From assembly GCA_002385545.1 (NCBI GenBank), contig DGDR01000038.1:3942-67941 (forward strand): DNA of 64,000 nucleotides. Reading direction: 5' to 3'. The translations under genes were made by a program, and so were the position numbers. This DNA comes from Clostridium sp. UBA3947 (GTDB lineage: Bacteria; Bacillota; Clostridia; Clostridiales; Clostridiaceae). This document shows, piece by piece, positions 1 to 9,464 of this stretch (position 1 is the stretch's first letter; every line of letters starts with the position of its first letter). Below the pieces are notes generated by a model. That model worked only from the letters and a program-made list of their open reading frames with translations. It made no database searches and was not told the DNA's origin.

Positions 1-213
1 GATGACTTAATTCAAGAAATGATTGAAGGCTTACAGCAAAATGGAGAAATCCGATTAACTGACGGCATACGAGAAATAAGTATACAAGCCTATGAGGATG
101 ATGAATCCATCTATGTAAGCAATACTAATAAGGAATTTGATGATGCTGAGGAAGCAATTCAATGGGCTGTGGAGCAATTTGGAGGAATAGAAAATGTGGA
201 AGAATGGGAGTAG
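1..213 (+). CDS. C-terminal part of an unidentified protein (truncated by window edge)
   Basis: The reading frame is open from base 1, so the gene begins before the window; about 70 codons are visible, ending in TAG. The visible part is acidic and contains an AEEAIQWAVEQFG segment that looks like an amphipathic helix. I see no catalytic motif and do not recognise the family. A strong bidirectional terminator follows directly, so this is the last gene of its transcript. The ATG at position 19 is probably internal, because the frame is open upstream of it and no ribosome binding site precedes it. Confidence 0.6.
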   Translation, partial: DDLIQEMIEGLQQNGEIRLTDGIREISIQAYEDDESIYVSNTNKEFDDAEEAIQWAVEQFGGIENVEEWE

Positions 214-245
214 TTTTTAGCAGCTATAAAAAATCATATATAACT

Positions 246-285
246 AAGGCTTGTTCTTAGCAAACTAAGAACAAGCCTTTTGTTT
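246..285. terminator. Bidirectional intrinsic terminator
   Basis: A 15-bp perfect stem (246-260 with 265-279) around a CAAA loop is flanked by A-rich and T-rich tracts. It lies between the convergent unidentified gene and the Bax-inhibitor-1 gene and can serve both strands. Confidence 0.85.
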
Positions 286-288
286 GAA

Positions 289-978
289 TTATCTTCTATT
301 TTTAAGTAGCTTTAAGAGGTATAGAAAAATATTTATAAAGTCAAGATATAAATTTAAAGCAGCAATAATTGCATACTTGTTTCTATATGTTTCGTCATAG
401 GCGTAAGCACTTTGATGAAAATACTTAATCTTTTGCATATCATATGCTGTTAAACCACAGAATATTGCAATACCTAATAGAGCTATGAATCTGTTCATAC
501 CATTGAAGGCACTAGGTATTATTATATTTACAATTCCAATTAAGAGAAGACCTATTACTCCCATCATTAAAACTCTGCCTAAAACAGTCAAATCCTTCTT
601 AGTAGTCATACCTATCATAGCTGAGCAGAAGAACATTAGTGAGCATAAACCAAAGGCTACAGATACGGTACCAAGTCCATAAGAGTAAAATACAATACTT
701 AAAGTAAAGCCGTTCAATAATGAATATACAAAGAACCAAGCTCTAGCAGCAGTAATGCTAAGTCTATCAATTCTTTTGCTTAGATACCATACCACCACCA
801 ATTCTAAAATCAATCCTACAAATATAAATGGTATTATTGATATCAATAATTTTTCATTAGTTGTGATAAAAAGCTGAGTTCCTACTGCCATAGCAAAGGT
901 TACCAATAAACCTAAAGCCATAATTAGCAAGGTTTTAGTTATAAAATTACTTTCACTCTTTACATACAAATTTTCCAC
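289..978 (-). CDS. Bax inhibitor-1/YccA (TMBIM) family membrane protein
   Basis: The 229-residue polytopic protein has about seven hydrophobic segments and the typical C-terminal signature of the family: a GLTAYDMQKIK stretch near residue 177, then LNLYLDFINIFLYLLKLL just before a basic tail. Known members form a pH-sensitive Ca2+ leak in the membrane (BsYetJ) or modulate FtsH (YccA); the role here is inferred from family only. The start is GTG at 978, four to five bases after AAGGTGA. It appears to be a single-gene transcript ending at the shared terminator at 246-285. Length and topology are normal for bacterial BI-1 proteins. Confidence 0.88.
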   Translation of the reverse strand: MENLYVKSESNFITKTLLIMALGLLVTFAMAVGTQLFITTNEKLLISIIPFIFVGLILELVVVWYLSKRIDRLSITAARAWFFVYSLLNGFTLSIVFYSYGLGTVSVAFGLCSLMFFCSAMIGMTTKKDLTVLGRVLMMGVIGLLLIGIVNIIIPSAFNGMNRFIALLGIAIFCGLTAYDMQKIKYFHQSAYAYDETYRNKYAIIAALNLYLDFINIFLYLLKLLKNRR

Positions 979-1062
979 AATATCACCTTCTTTTCAAAAT
1001 TATAAAACTATTATAACATATAATCTCATATTAATAAACTTTGGTAGTAAAATTCTAGCAAA

Positions 1063-3687
1063 TCATTGAATCATATCTAAATTTATTGTCTCTTTTAATG
1101 GAAGCTTTCTACAAGTAAAAATCATAACTTGATGGTCCTTAGAATACTCTTGTAAAAACTTCATAACATTATTTAGTCTATGCTCATCATACTGTATAAA
1201 GGTGTCATCCAAAAAAACCGGTATACTTTTCCCCTTAAATATTAAATTGCATAGGGCTAACCGTAAGGAGAAGTAAACCTGATCAAAGGTACCACCGCTG
1301 AGAAAATCTAAGCATCTTAAGGATTCCTCATGCTGGACTTTTATTTCATAATTATTCATAGGCGAAACCGTTACCTTATTATACTTGCCTGCTGTAACCT
1401 TAGCTAATATATTTGCAACTTCTGTATTTAGGCTAGGAATGAAATTGCTTTGTACCTCTTGGAAGGCCTCTTCTAATACATTGGAAGCTATGTCAGAAGC
1501 TTCATATAGTTTTTTTAGTTTTGCTATTTGCTCTCTACATTGCTCAAGCTCCTCCTCTACTATCCAAAGCTCCCTCTTATTATTAAATCTAGTTTCTATT
1601 TTATGTTCTATATCCTTTTTAAATTCTTTGCCTACAGTAATCTCTCTATTTAGGCTCGCTATTTCTTCGTCTAAGCAATCTATAAGATTAGTAAGCCTTT
1701 TACTTTCCTCCTCTTGACTTATTCTTAGACTTTCTAGCACTTCTTTTACGTTCTCTATAAAGGTTTCATAATAAACTATATTATTATCTTTAGTGCTATC
1801 AAAGGTCTTGAATCTAGATAAATAATACTTAAGTTCCTTTTCTGCACTGGTTAAGGTTTCATATTTCTTTTCCATTTCATCTTTCTTATTCTTATATTGG
1901 TCCTGTAGCTTAAATACAGTAAATTGAATATCATTATATACCTTTAAGCCTTGGAAAAAGTCATCTAAGTCAGCACAATTACACTGGCTAAAGATTTTTA
2001 AAAAGTACTTTTCTATTTTATCTATAGCTTCCTCTGCTTTTATGGCTTTTAATTTTTCAAGCTGTTTTTCTTTCACTAAAATATTACCCTTAATTCCTTC
2101 TATGGTACTAATGGTGCTTCTACAACCGTCTAGCTTAGTCTTTAGGTCCATATAACTCTTAACCTGATATTTATTATATAAGTCCATCAGCTTCTGTTCT
2201 ACTTCTTCCTTTTCTTTTAATATAAGCTCAATTTCCTCTGAAGCCTTTTTAGTCAATGCCAGTAGTTGACTATTTGCCTTTTTATATTGGCTATAGCCAT
2301 ATATTGCTGTTAATAGTCCTACTAGCCCAATAATAACTGCTGGCAAGCTCTTAGAAATTCCTCCATATATCATTGCCAAACTCATCAAAAAACCTGCTAA
2401 CATCAAGAACCTAAAATTACTGCTCTTATCCTTTAAAATATCCCTTTTTATCTCCTTGTTATCCTTTAATTGCTCTGCCTCTATAGCATGGGACAGACTT
2501 TGCAACCTTTCCTCAAGCTTTATTAGATTATTTTCTTCCTCAGTAGTTATATCTATAAGTTTTCCATCCTCTTTGAGTTCATTGTTAAGATATGCTATAC
2601 GTCCTTGAAGGGCTCTTACTTCATCCTGTAGCAAGGACTGCTGCTGAAGAATTCCCTCTAATTCCTTTTTTTCAACCGCTAAGGTATTAATCTTCCTTTC
2701 AATATTCTCTTCTAAACCTTGAAAACCTTCATAGTGCTTAAGTTCTGCTAGTTCTATATCTAGCAATCCCTTTAGTTTATTCCCTTCCTCCTCTGAGGTT
2801 TTAAAAGCTTCATATCTTTCTTTATATATGACATAGACCTCTGTAGCCTTGTATATCAATTCTTCTGCTTCCTTTATAGTTCCCTCAAAATATTTCTCTT
2901 TGAATTTTCTTTCTTCCTCACTAGGAAGGGAAGAATTTTTAAATTCATTCTTTCGTTTTAAGGCCTGTTCTAAATTATGCTCTAAAATTTGAATTTTATT
3001 CAAGGATTCTTGAAGATATTTGCTATCTTCTATGTTGCTTTGGTGTAAGGCTTCTAGCTCCTGCTGTTCAATTCTTAAAGTCATAATTTTATCTTCTAAT
3101 ATATCAAGCTTTCCTTGCTTTCTAGAACCCCTTAATGATTTTTTATAGTTTTCTAGGGCAATTCTTGCCTTATTATACGAAAGATCCTCTTGTCCACTCT
3201 CCTGTATATTTGAGAGTTTTTTCATGATTTCATCTTCCTTATCCATAGCAACCTTTGCACCTAACTGCTTAATGAACAAGGTTTTTTCAAAGGCATCTTC
3301 CCCAAGACCAAATATCTCTTTTCCTGGCTGGTAATTATCCAAAAATACAGCCTCTTGACCAGTAATAAAATTATAAATAGTTGTGTTATCCTCTTTTTTT
3401 AGAGTTCCGAAACTTCTGTCAATGACATATTCCTTTCCATTCTCATCTTGAAAGATCAGCTGTCCTCCAGCTCGGGTGTCATTCCAAGGAATAAATCTCT
3501 TCCGCTCGTTATCGGCAATAGCCCTCTTCTGTGAATTCATACCATAGAACATGGCCTTTAAAAAATGCTGTATAGTGCTCTTTCCTGACTCATTGCTTCC
3601 ATATATAATATTGAGCCCATCTTGAAATTCCAAATTTAAATTTTTTAATTTTCCAAAGCTCTTAATATATATGCTCCTAATCTTCAT
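1063..3687 (-). CDS. yhaN: SbcC/Rad50-like coiled-coil ATPase, YhaN family
   Basis: An 874-residue SMC/Rad50-type ATPase. Walker A is GSNESGKST (residues 30-38). The ABC signature LSGGT lies at about 796 and Walker B FLDD at about 825. Long coiled coils fill 180-420 and 470-770. Where Rad50/SbcC would carry a zinc hook, there are instead two hydrophobic segments (about 424-442 and 447-465) and no CxxC, so the apex may sit in the membrane. It overlaps the end of the YhaO-like nuclease by 11 bp, implying translational coupling and a nuclease-ATPase complex of the SbcCD kind. B. subtilis has the same yhaM-yhaN-yhaO neighbourhood. The role in DNA end processing is inferred from the family. Confidence 0.85.
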   Translation of the reverse strand: MKIRSIYIKSFGKLKNLNLEFQDGLNIIYGSNESGKSTIQHFLKAMFYGMNSQKRAIADNERKRFIPWNDTRAGGQLIFQDENGKEYVIDRSFGTLKKEDNTTIYNFITGQEAVFLDNYQPGKEIFGLGEDAFEKTLFIKQLGAKVAMDKEDEIMKKLSNIQESGQEDLSYNKARIALENYKKSLRGSRKQGKLDILEDKIMTLRIEQQELEALHQSNIEDSKYLQESLNKIQILEHNLEQALKRKNEFKNSSLPSEEERKFKEKYFEGTIKEAEELIYKATEVYVIYKERYEAFKTSEEEGNKLKGLLDIELAELKHYEGFQGLEENIERKINTLAVEKKELEGILQQQSLLQDEVRALQGRIAYLNNELKEDGKLIDITTEEENNLIKLEERLQSLSHAIEAEQLKDNKEIKRDILKDKSSNFRFLMLAGFLMSLAMIYGGISKSLPAVIIGLVGLLTAIYGYSQYKKANSQLLALTKKASEEIELILKEKEEVEQKLMDLYNKYQVKSYMDLKTKLDGCRSTISTIEGIKGNILVKEKQLEKLKAIKAEEAIDKIEKYFLKIFSQCNCADLDDFFQGLKVYNDIQFTVFKLQDQYKNKKDEMEKKYETLTSAEKELKYYLSRFKTFDSTKDNNIVYYETFIENVKEVLESLRISQEEESKRLTNLIDCLDEEIASLNREITVGKEFKKDIEHKIETRFNNKRELWIVEEELEQCREQIAKLKKLYEASDIASNVLEEAFQEVQSNFIPSLNTEVANILAKVTAGKYNKVTVSPMNNYEIKVQHEESLRCLDFLSGGTFDQVYFSLRLALCNLIFKGKSIPVFLDDTFIQYDEHRLNNVMKFLQEYSKDHQVMIFTCRKLPLKETINLDMIQ

Positions 3688-4846
3688 GGTTTCTCACCTG
3701 CCTATAGTCTAGGGCTTCCAAGCCTATTCTTAATGCTAGTCTTAGCTTATCTTCCTCTTCTTTACTTTTTGCTAAGCTTATCCTTTCCAGCATCTTCTTA
3801 ACAAAGACTCCCTTAAGATTGAATTCTTCTGCCAAAGCATTGTAATCTATTTTTACTTCAGATAAATCTACAATTTTAGCATAATAGAAATTTTCCTGTA
3901 ATTTTTCCTCCAACACTGACTTATTTATAATAAATTCTTCATCAATTTCTCCCTGTAGAATTATTTTATATATGTCTCTTTTAATATTATCTAATATTTC
4001 AGCCTTATCCTGTCCTTCATCATGTAACCCAAGCTTTTTATTTATAGCTAAAATAATATCATCATAATTTTCAGCTTCAGAAATATCTACCTCTAATACC
4101 TGTATACGTCTTTTGCAGATTTCTTGAAATTCTAATTTTGCATAACCCTTTCCGATTTCTCCTATAACTATGCCTTTAGGACCAAGCTCATCAAAACCTC
4201 TTCCTTCAGCACAACCTGAATAAGACCAATAGGTATTACCCTTGCGCTGGATTCCTGAAAATTGATGAATATGTCCTAAGGCTAAGTAATCCAATCCACT
4301 ATTATAAATGTCTGACTCTGTGATGGGATTATAAGCAGAGCTGCCATTTCCCTGTATCACATCTCCATGAAGCACCATAATATTAAGCTTTGCAGGGTCT
4401 TCTACGGTAAAGTTTCTTAGGAAACCTTCCCTTTCATAGCTACTGCCAAAGGATCTTCCATATACCCTTAGGCCTAGTTCCTCTATCTCAACTTTTTCCA
4501 TGTCAGTGCTAAAAATATGTACATTGTCCGGCCAGCTTACAGTCTTATAATAGCTATTGCTGTTTAATGGATCATGATTGCCAGCACTAATAAAAATATG
4601 AATAGGTTGTGCCTGCTCAAAAAGCCTTTTCATAGTACTTATGGTTTCATAGGTTACAGTGGAATTGTCAAAAATATCGCCAGCTATTAATATTAGCTGT
4701 ACTCCTTCATCCTTAGCCAATCTGATTATATTAGTAAAGGTTTCTCTAAGATCTTCTTTTCTTTTTTCTGCCATGTCTTTTTCATATTCCTTAAAGGGAG
4801 TATCAAAATGAAAATCACTACAATGTATTATTTTTACTGTGTTCAT
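3677..4846 (-). CDS. yhaO: SbcD/Mre11-like metallophosphoesterase, YhaO family
   Basis: A 389-residue calcineurin-like phosphoesterase. Metal-binding motifs appear in order: DFHFD (11-15), GDIFD (56-60), GNHD (89-92), then LHGD and GHIHQ. This is the Mre11/SbcD order. ATG at 4846 is chosen because it follows GGAGG by five bases; an in-frame ATG 20 codons upstream has no ribosome binding site, and that extension is not conserved-looking. It is translationally coupled to the YhaN-like ATPase downstream. Likely activity is Mn2+-dependent DNA exo/endonuclease acting with the ATPase partner. The C-terminal 130 residues form a charged helical region that could contact the coiled coil. Confidence 0.87.
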   Translation of the reverse strand: MNTVKIIHCSDFHFDTPFKEYEKDMAEKRKEDLRETFTNIIRLAKDEGVQLILIAGDIFDNSTVTYETISTMKRLFEQAQPIHIFISAGNHDPLNSNSYYKTVSWPDNVHIFSTDMEKVEIEELGLRVYGRSFGSSYEREGFLRNFTVEDPAKLNIMVLHGDVIQGNGSSAYNPITESDIYNSGLDYLALGHIHQFSGIQRKGNTYWSYSGCAEGRGFDELGPKGIVIGEIGKGYAKLEFQEICKRRIQVLEVDISEAENYDDIILAINKKLGLHDEGQDKAEILDNIKRDIYKIILQGEIDEEFIINKSVLEEKLQENFYYAKIVDLSEVKIDYNALAEEFNLKGVFVKKMLERISLAKSKEEEDKLRLALRIGLEALDYRQVRNHED

Positions 4847-4914
4847 AAACGCCTCCAAACCTAAAATTAATGAGGTACCAAAAGGCACCTCCTTAGCAGT
4901 TTGCATTTAATTAA

Positions 4915-5487
4915 TTATATTATACTTTCTAGCAGCTTCTCAATTTTTTCAATTGTTTCTTCAGCGCTACCATTATTATCTATTACATAATTACACTTTA
5001 TGGTAGAAAAAACTTCTCTATCATGCTTTATTCTTCTTTCTACTTCCTCTTCCGCCTTTTTCAGGCTAGCCTCATCAAGTTTTTTATTTCCTTTTAGATG
5101 TCTATTAAGAATCCTTTCCTTTCTGATTGCTTCGTCTACCTCAATATAAATAAATGTTAACTTAGCATCTGTAACCAATCTCTCTAATTCAATGACACCC
5201 ACTGGATCTATAGTATAAAAGGATATTCCTTTACCTCTATATTGACTTCTAGTAGCGAAATAATGATGATTATCAAAAAAAGTATAGGCTATCATCTCAT
5301 CCTTATATTTTTCTATATCATCCTTTGAGATAAATACGTGTCCTGTTTCATTTTCAAATCTTTTAGGCCTGTCGGTATAGCTTTCAATAACGTTAAAGCC
5401 TTTTTCTCTAAAGTGCTGGAGTAATGTAGTCTTCCCACTACCTGACTTCCCTATTAATCCAATGATATGATCAGCTTTATTCCTCAT
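4915..5487 (-). CDS. Guanylate-kinase-like P-loop NTPase
   Basis: A 190-residue protein with Walker A GKSGSGKT (13-20), an ESYTDRPKR segment resembling the GMP-binding RxxR loop of guanylate kinases, and a lid-like RILNRH helix. It is related to guanylate kinase but lacks its usual strongly conserved Ser-Arg-x-Pro-Arg context, so the phosphate acceptor is uncertain. ATG at 5487 follows GGAGGT by seven bases; the TTG five codons earlier is part of that Shine-Dalgarno sequence. It precedes yhaO by 68 bp on the same strand, between the yhaM and yhaO genes. It may be a nucleotide kinase or a regulator of the cluster; the association is positional only. Confidence 0.7.
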   Translation of the reverse strand: MRNKADHIIGLIGKSGSGKTTLLQHFREKGFNVIESYTDRPKRFENETGHVFISKDDIEKYKDEMIAYTFFDNHHYFATRSQYRGKGISFYTIDPVGVIELERLVTDAKLTFIYIEVDEAIRKERILNRHLKGNKKLDEASLKKAEEEVERRIKHDREVFSTIKCNYVIDNNGSAEETIEKIEKLLESII

Positions 5488-5618
5488 TTTTACTACCTCC
5501 AAGCTTTATTGATATATCTCCGTCCTATATATCTATCATATCATCATACAGGGAATTATGTAAAGGTTAACTAAGGATTTTAAGCTATAGACCACAGAAA
5601 TCCTATTGGAATCTTAGC

Positions 5619-5652
5619 AAAAAATGCTAACCTTATATTGTTAGCATTTTTT
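5619..5652 (-). terminator. Terminator after yhaM
   Basis: A 13-bp stem (5619-5631 with 5640-5652) has an 8-base loop. Reading the minus strand, it is followed by a T run and lies just past the yhaM stop. Confidence 0.8.
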
Positions 5653-5668
5653 ACTAAGAATATATAAT

Positions 5669-6565
5669 TTAATAATATAGCCTACTACCAATCCTTCTAT
5701 CATAATCAGACCAAGTATCTGGTTCCAACAAGTCTTTGATTTGCCCAATTTTGTTCATAGTAGCATCCACATAATCTGCAAAGTGAACTATATAGGCCTC
5801 CTCTGTGTTAGGCGCCTTAGGAGAGCCGTACTCAACCTTTCCATGATGTTGCACTATACAACCCCTTAAACGATGTTTAAAGTCTTCACTATAAATATTC
5901 CCACCAGCTTTAAAGGCCTCTTCAATCATACCCATACCTATTACAATATGCCCTTCCATTTCACCTCTCATGGTAACTTTAAAGGGTCCCTCCGTATAAT
6001 ATTCCTCAATTTTACCAATATCATGAAGCTTTGCAGCTAAAATAGCTATTTCCTTAAAGCGACAATCGTATCTATAAGCCAACATCTTGGTTAGATATAC
6101 CACATTTAGTGTATGCTCTAGCAAGCCACCTCGATAATTATGATGTTGATTTAAACCACCAATACCATATTTAAATCTTTTAACAAAGTCTGGATTAGAA
6201 AAAAAATACTGATTTAAACTTTGACTTTCCTTTGACTTGAATTCTTCTGAGGTTATATCCTCTAGCTCTTGCATTAATTCATCTATAGGTCTACTTATAG
6301 ATGGGAGAAAGTCATCTAGCTTGTAATTCTTTTCTAGTTTAAACTCGGAAGCCTTAAGGATTCCATCCTTTGTCCCTTTTATAGTTATTACATCTCCTAC
6401 TTTTATACTATTGCTTTTATTGCAAATTAAAGCCCTCATTTCACCAGTTTTATCACCTATAAAGGCTGTTACATTTTCTCCATCAAAAGCTAGCTTTTTC
6501 ATTACCATGAAGGTATCATTAACCTTAGCCCCATCTTTTATATCTTTAATAAATAGCCGCTTCAA
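5669..6565 (-). CDS. yhaM: 3'-5' exoribonuclease YhaM family (OB fold + HD domain)
   Basis: About 298 residues. An N-terminal OB-type nucleic-acid-binding region (about 1-80) is followed by an HD phosphohydrolase domain: His at 151 in LLEHTLNV, the HD pair at 181-182 in KLHDIGK, then GH and QHHG motifs. This is the architecture of YhaM, a metal-dependent 3'-5' exonuclease that trims single-stranded RNA/DNA ends. The TTG at 6565 is preferred because it follows AGAGGTGA; the GTG three codons upstream lies within that sequence. It is followed by a terminator and so is transcribed apart from the guanylate-kinase-like, yhaO and yhaN genes, though adjacent to them. Confidence 0.87.
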   Translation of the reverse strand: MKRLFIKDIKDGAKVNDTFMVMKKLAFDGENVTAFIGDKTGEMRALICNKSNSIKVGDVITIKGTKDGILKASEFKLEKNYKLDDFLPSISRPIDELMQELEDITSEEFKSKESQSLNQYFFSNPDFVKRFKYGIGGLNQHHNYRGGLLEHTLNVVYLTKMLAYRYDCRFKEIAILAAKLHDIGKIEEYYTEGPFKVTMRGEMEGHIVIGMGMIEEAFKAGGNIYSEDFKHRLRGCIVQHHGKVEYGSPKAPNTEEAYIVHFADYVDATMNKIGQIKDLLEPDTWSDYDRRIGSRLYY

Positions 6566-6646
6566 AAATATCACCTCTCATCAAGAAACTCGAATTTATT
6601 TTTTCCTATGAGCGGTGATTTTATAAATTTTCTATTTAATAAAGAA

Positions 6647-6670
6647 GGGAGACTCAAAGTCTCCCATTTA
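6647..6670 (-). terminator. Terminator after transketolase
   Basis: An 8-bp GC-containing stem, GGGAGACT (6647-6654) with AGTCTCCC (6658-6665), closes a CAA loop and directly abuts the tkt stop codon. On the minus strand it leads into a T-rich stretch. Confidence 0.75.
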
Positions 6671-8656
6671 TTATTTAAGGCTTTCTGCTGCTTCTACTAC
6701 CTTTTCTACTGTAATACCAAACTTCTCAAATAGCAGATTTCCTGGAGCTGATGCACCAAAGGTATCAATAGATACAATTGCTCCATCAAGACCAACGTAT
6801 TTGTGCCATCCAAAGGAGCTTGCAGCCTCTACTGCCACTCTCTTTCTAACTGCCTTTGGTAAAATAGCTTCTTTATATTCTGCGCTTTGTCTTTCGAAAA
6901 TTTCTAAAGAAGGCATACTAACAACTCTAGCCTTTATTCCTTTTTCATTTAACTTTTTAGCGGCTTCAACTATAAGCTGAACCTCTGAACCAGTAGCCAT
7001 TAAAATTACATCTGGCATACCATTGCTGTAGTCCTTAAGAATGTAGGCACCCTTAAGAGCTTCTGCAGAGCTTCCCTCTAATAGCGGTAAATCTTGACGG
7101 CTTAACACTAAGGCTGTAGGAGCATCCTTTGTTGTTAAAGCTGAGCACCAAGCAGCTGCTACTTCTCTTGCATCAGCTGGTCTGTATGTTATAAAGTTTG
7201 GTATGCTTCTTAATGATGCTAAATGCTCTATTGGCTCATGGGTTGGGCCATCTTCTCCAACTCCAATACTATCGTGAGTTAGTATATAAATTACAGGAAG
7301 CTTCATAAGTGCTGACAATCTCATAGCATGCTTCATGTAATCACTAAATACAAAGAAGGTGGATACATAAGGAATTAAACCTCCATGTACAGCAATTCCA
7401 TTAGCTATAGCAGCCATAGCATGCTCTCTTACACCAAAATGTAAGTTAGCACCTGTTCTATCTTCTGCTGAGAAATCTCCTTTACCCTTCATATAGGTCT
7501 TAGTTGAAGGAGCTAAGTCAGCAGATCCTCCAAATAGATTTGGAATATATTCTGTTAGTCTATTTAATACCTCTCCAGAGGAACTTCTAGTAGCAGCTTT
7601 TCCTTCAAACTTCCACAGCTTATCCTCTTTTAATAGATCTACAGTAAGCTCCTTGCTATGGTATACTTCCCAAAGTCTTGCTAACTCTGGATACTCCTTT
7701 TTGTAAGCTTCAAAGAGGGTATTCCACTGAGCTTCTGCCTTTCTTCCTTCTTCCTGTAATTGTGCCATATGGTCTCTAACTTCCTGTGGTACATGGAATT
7801 CTTCTCCGTAATTCCATTTAAAGAATTCCTTTGTCTTGATTATATTTTCCTCACCTAGAGGTTCTCCGTGGGATGATGCGCTTCCTTCTTTTGGAGAGCC
7901 ATATCCAATCTTTGTCTTTATTTCAATTAAGGTTGGATGATCCTTATCTGCCTTTGCTTCTAGTAAGGCCTTATTGATAGCTTCTACATCGTTACCGTCT
8001 TCCACGAATAATACCTGCCAGCCATAAGCCTTAAATCTATCGCCAACCTTTTCTCTAAAGGCTATATCTGTACTTCCTTCAATAGAAATATTATTTGAAT
8101 CATACAATACTATTAGCTTACCTAGTCCTAAGGTTCCAGCTAAAGATGCTGCTTCTGAAGCAATACCCTCCATCATGCAACCATCTCCTGCTAAGGCATA
8201 GGTATAATGATCTACTATATCAAAACCTGGCTTGTTAAATATGCTTGCAAGATGAGCCTCTGCCATAGCCATACCTACAGCATTAGCTATTCCTTGTCCT
8301 AATGGTCCTGTAGTTACTTCTACACCTACAGTATGACCATACTCTGGATGACCAGGTGTTTTGCTTCCCCATTGTCTGAAATTTTTTAAATCCTCTATGC
8401 TAAGCCCATATCCAAATAGATGCAATAATGAATATAAAAGCATTGAACCATGTCCTGCAGAAAGTATAAATCTATCTCTATTTACCCAATTTGGATTGCT
8501 GGGATTATGTTTCATAACCCTTGACCATAAGGTATAGGCCATCGGTGCTGCTCCCAATGGTAATCCTGGATGTCCTGACTTGGATTTTTGAATTCCTTCA
8601 ATACTTAGCATTCTTATCGTATTAATTGAAAGATTATCAATAACACTGTTGCTCAT
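6671..8656 (-). CDS. tkt: Transketolase
   Basis: A full-length 661-residue transketolase of the non-oxidative pentose phosphate pathway: transfers two-carbon ketol units using thiamine diphosphate and Mg2+. Visible landmarks are [10 protein letters not shown] (25-34) with the substrate histidine, GHGSMLLY (68-75), the TPP motif GDGCMMEG (157-164), and the central GVREHAM and [14 protein letters not shown] segments of the pyrimidine-binding domain. The ATG follows GGAGG by about eight bases. It appears monocistronic, with its own promoter around 8750-8778 and its own terminator. For an anaerobe this is the main route to ribose and erythrose phosphates. Confidence 0.96.
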   Translation of the reverse strand: MSNSVIDNLSINTIRMLSIEGIQKSKSGHPGLPLGAAPMAYTLWSRVMKHNPSNPNWVNRDRFILSAGHGSMLLYSLLHLFGYGLSIEDLKNFRQWGSKTPGHPEYGHTVGVEVTTGPLGQGIANAVGMAMAEAHLASIFNKPGFDIVDHYTYALAGDGCMMEGIASEAASLAGTLGLGKLIVLYDSNNISIEGSTDIAFREKVGDRFKAYGWQVLFVEDGNDVEAINKALLEAKADKDHPTLIEIKTKIGYGSPKEGSASSHGEPLGEENIIKTKEFFKWNYGEEFHVPQEVRDHMAQLQEEGRKAEAQWNTLFEAYKKEYPELARLWEVYHSKELTVDLLKEDKLWKFEGKAATRSSSGEVLNRLTEYIPNLFGGSADLAPSTKTYMKGKGDFSAEDRTGANLHFGVREHAMAAIANGIAVHGGLIPYVSTFFVFSDYMKHAMRLSALMKLPVIYILTHDSIGVGEDGPTHEPIEHLASLRSIPNFITYRPADAREVAAAWCSALTTKDAPTALVLSRQDLPLLEGSSAEALKGAYILKDYSNGMPDVILMATGSEVQLIVEAAKKLNEKGIKARVVSMPSLEIFERQSAEYKEAILPKAVRKRVAVEAASSFGWHKYVGLDGAIVSIDTFGASAPGNLLFEKFGITVEKVVEAAESLK

Positions 8657-8749
8657 AGTTAAAGCCTCCTTTTAGTTATCTTAGTTGCTGGCTAAATACA
8701 CCAAGGCAGCCATATATGATTTTGTTTTGGTATTTCCAACATCTATTTC

Positions 8750-8778
8750 ATTGTATTTTATTGATTGATTTTAATCAA
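8750..8778 (-). promoter_or_regulatory. Candidate tkt promoter with FNR-like palindrome over the -35
   Basis: On the minus strand TTGATT (8773-8778) and TACAAT (8750-8755) are spaced by 17 bases and point at tkt. TTGAT-TTTA-ATCAA at 8765-8778 matches the FNR/CRP-family half-site arrangement TTGAT-N4-ATCAA exactly and overlaps the -35. The promoter spacing is good; which regulator binds is inference. Confidence 0.5.
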
Positions 8779-9382
8779 TATTATATTTCGATTTTTTCTT
8801 ATATATTTATATTTCCTTCTTAATATTTTTAATTTTAGTTACGAAAATACTCAAAATTTATATATTGAATTTTCTGAATTTTCTAAATATATCATTGACT
8901 TATTAATATATTTTTCTTATAATATTATTAACAACTTCCATCAAATCAATATTTAATTTGCTTCTTAATAAAATTATATATTCCATATTATAAAAAGGTA
9001 AGGGGGGATCAGCAATTATCTAATTTATAAGATAGGAGATGATACCACCAGATATTTTATTAAAACCTTTATAAAGTATGGAACTATTAATAATACTTAA
9101 AGATGGGAGTGATGGATCAAATCCTTAAAGTATATCAAGGAGGATTAGTCCAATGTGGTAAATATTTTTCAATAAAAACTTCCGATGAAAGAAAAAGCTG
9201 TTGCATAACTAACAATTGTGTTGGTTGTGCAACAGCTTTTTGTAACGTGTTAGGCATTTTGCTTTTTATCATATAGTACTTAGAGGTGGGGATATGTATT
9301 TCTTCTCTATATTGCTTTATTTCAAATAAGTGTTGATGAACAAGTAGCAATATTAGGACAAGCAATAGTAAACATTTCTAGT
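8779..9382. other. Gene-poor AT-rich stretch with possible relic coding DNA
   Basis: No convincing gene is present. The first 200 bases are almost pure A/T. From about 9000 there are ribosome-binding-site-like runs (AGGGGGG near 9003, AGGAGG near 9139) followed only by short interrupted frames. The longest is ATG 9112 to TAG 9276 on the plus strand, 54 codons. It reads straight through the palindrome copy at 9192-9241, which makes it suspect as a gene. The pieces look like decayed coding sequence rather than designed spacer, but I cannot name a source family. Confidence 0.4.
9192..9241. repeat. Dispersed palindrome, copy 1 (terminator-like)
   Basis: A near-perfect stem of about 23 bp built on GCTGTTGC and GCAACAGC, with A and T runs outside and a 4-base loop. 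It belongs to a four-copy family in this window (others at 9383, 52204 and 62429). It has terminator form on both strands but here follows no recognisable gene. Confidence 0.85.
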
Positions 9383-9430
9383 AAAAAGCTGTTGCACATC
9401 CAGCATGTCAGTTCTGTGCAGCAGCCCTTT
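9383..9430 (-). repeat. Dispersed palindrome, copy 2; terminator of plsC
   Basis: AAAAAGCTGTTGCACA (9383-9398) pairs imperfectly with the arm at 9415-9430. On the minus strand the stem ends in a T run about 35 bases past the plsC stop. The inner part is the most diverged of the four copies, while the outer GCTGTTGC arm is kept. Confidence 0.8.
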
Positions 9431-9464
9431 ATGGTTATACAGTAATTTATAGATTTAATAAATA

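Noticed and set aside
4847..4906. Longer start for the YhaO-like nuclease
   Set aside because: No ribosome binding site before it, while ATG 4846 has GGAGG and begins the conserved fold.
8765..8956. 63-codon plus-strand frame
   Set aside because: AT-only composition, Ile/Phe/Tyr-rich translation, no ribosome binding site.
9135..9365. 76-codon minus-strand frame
   Set aside because: It runs through palindrome copy 1, has no ribosome binding site, and its translation is low in protein-like pattern.
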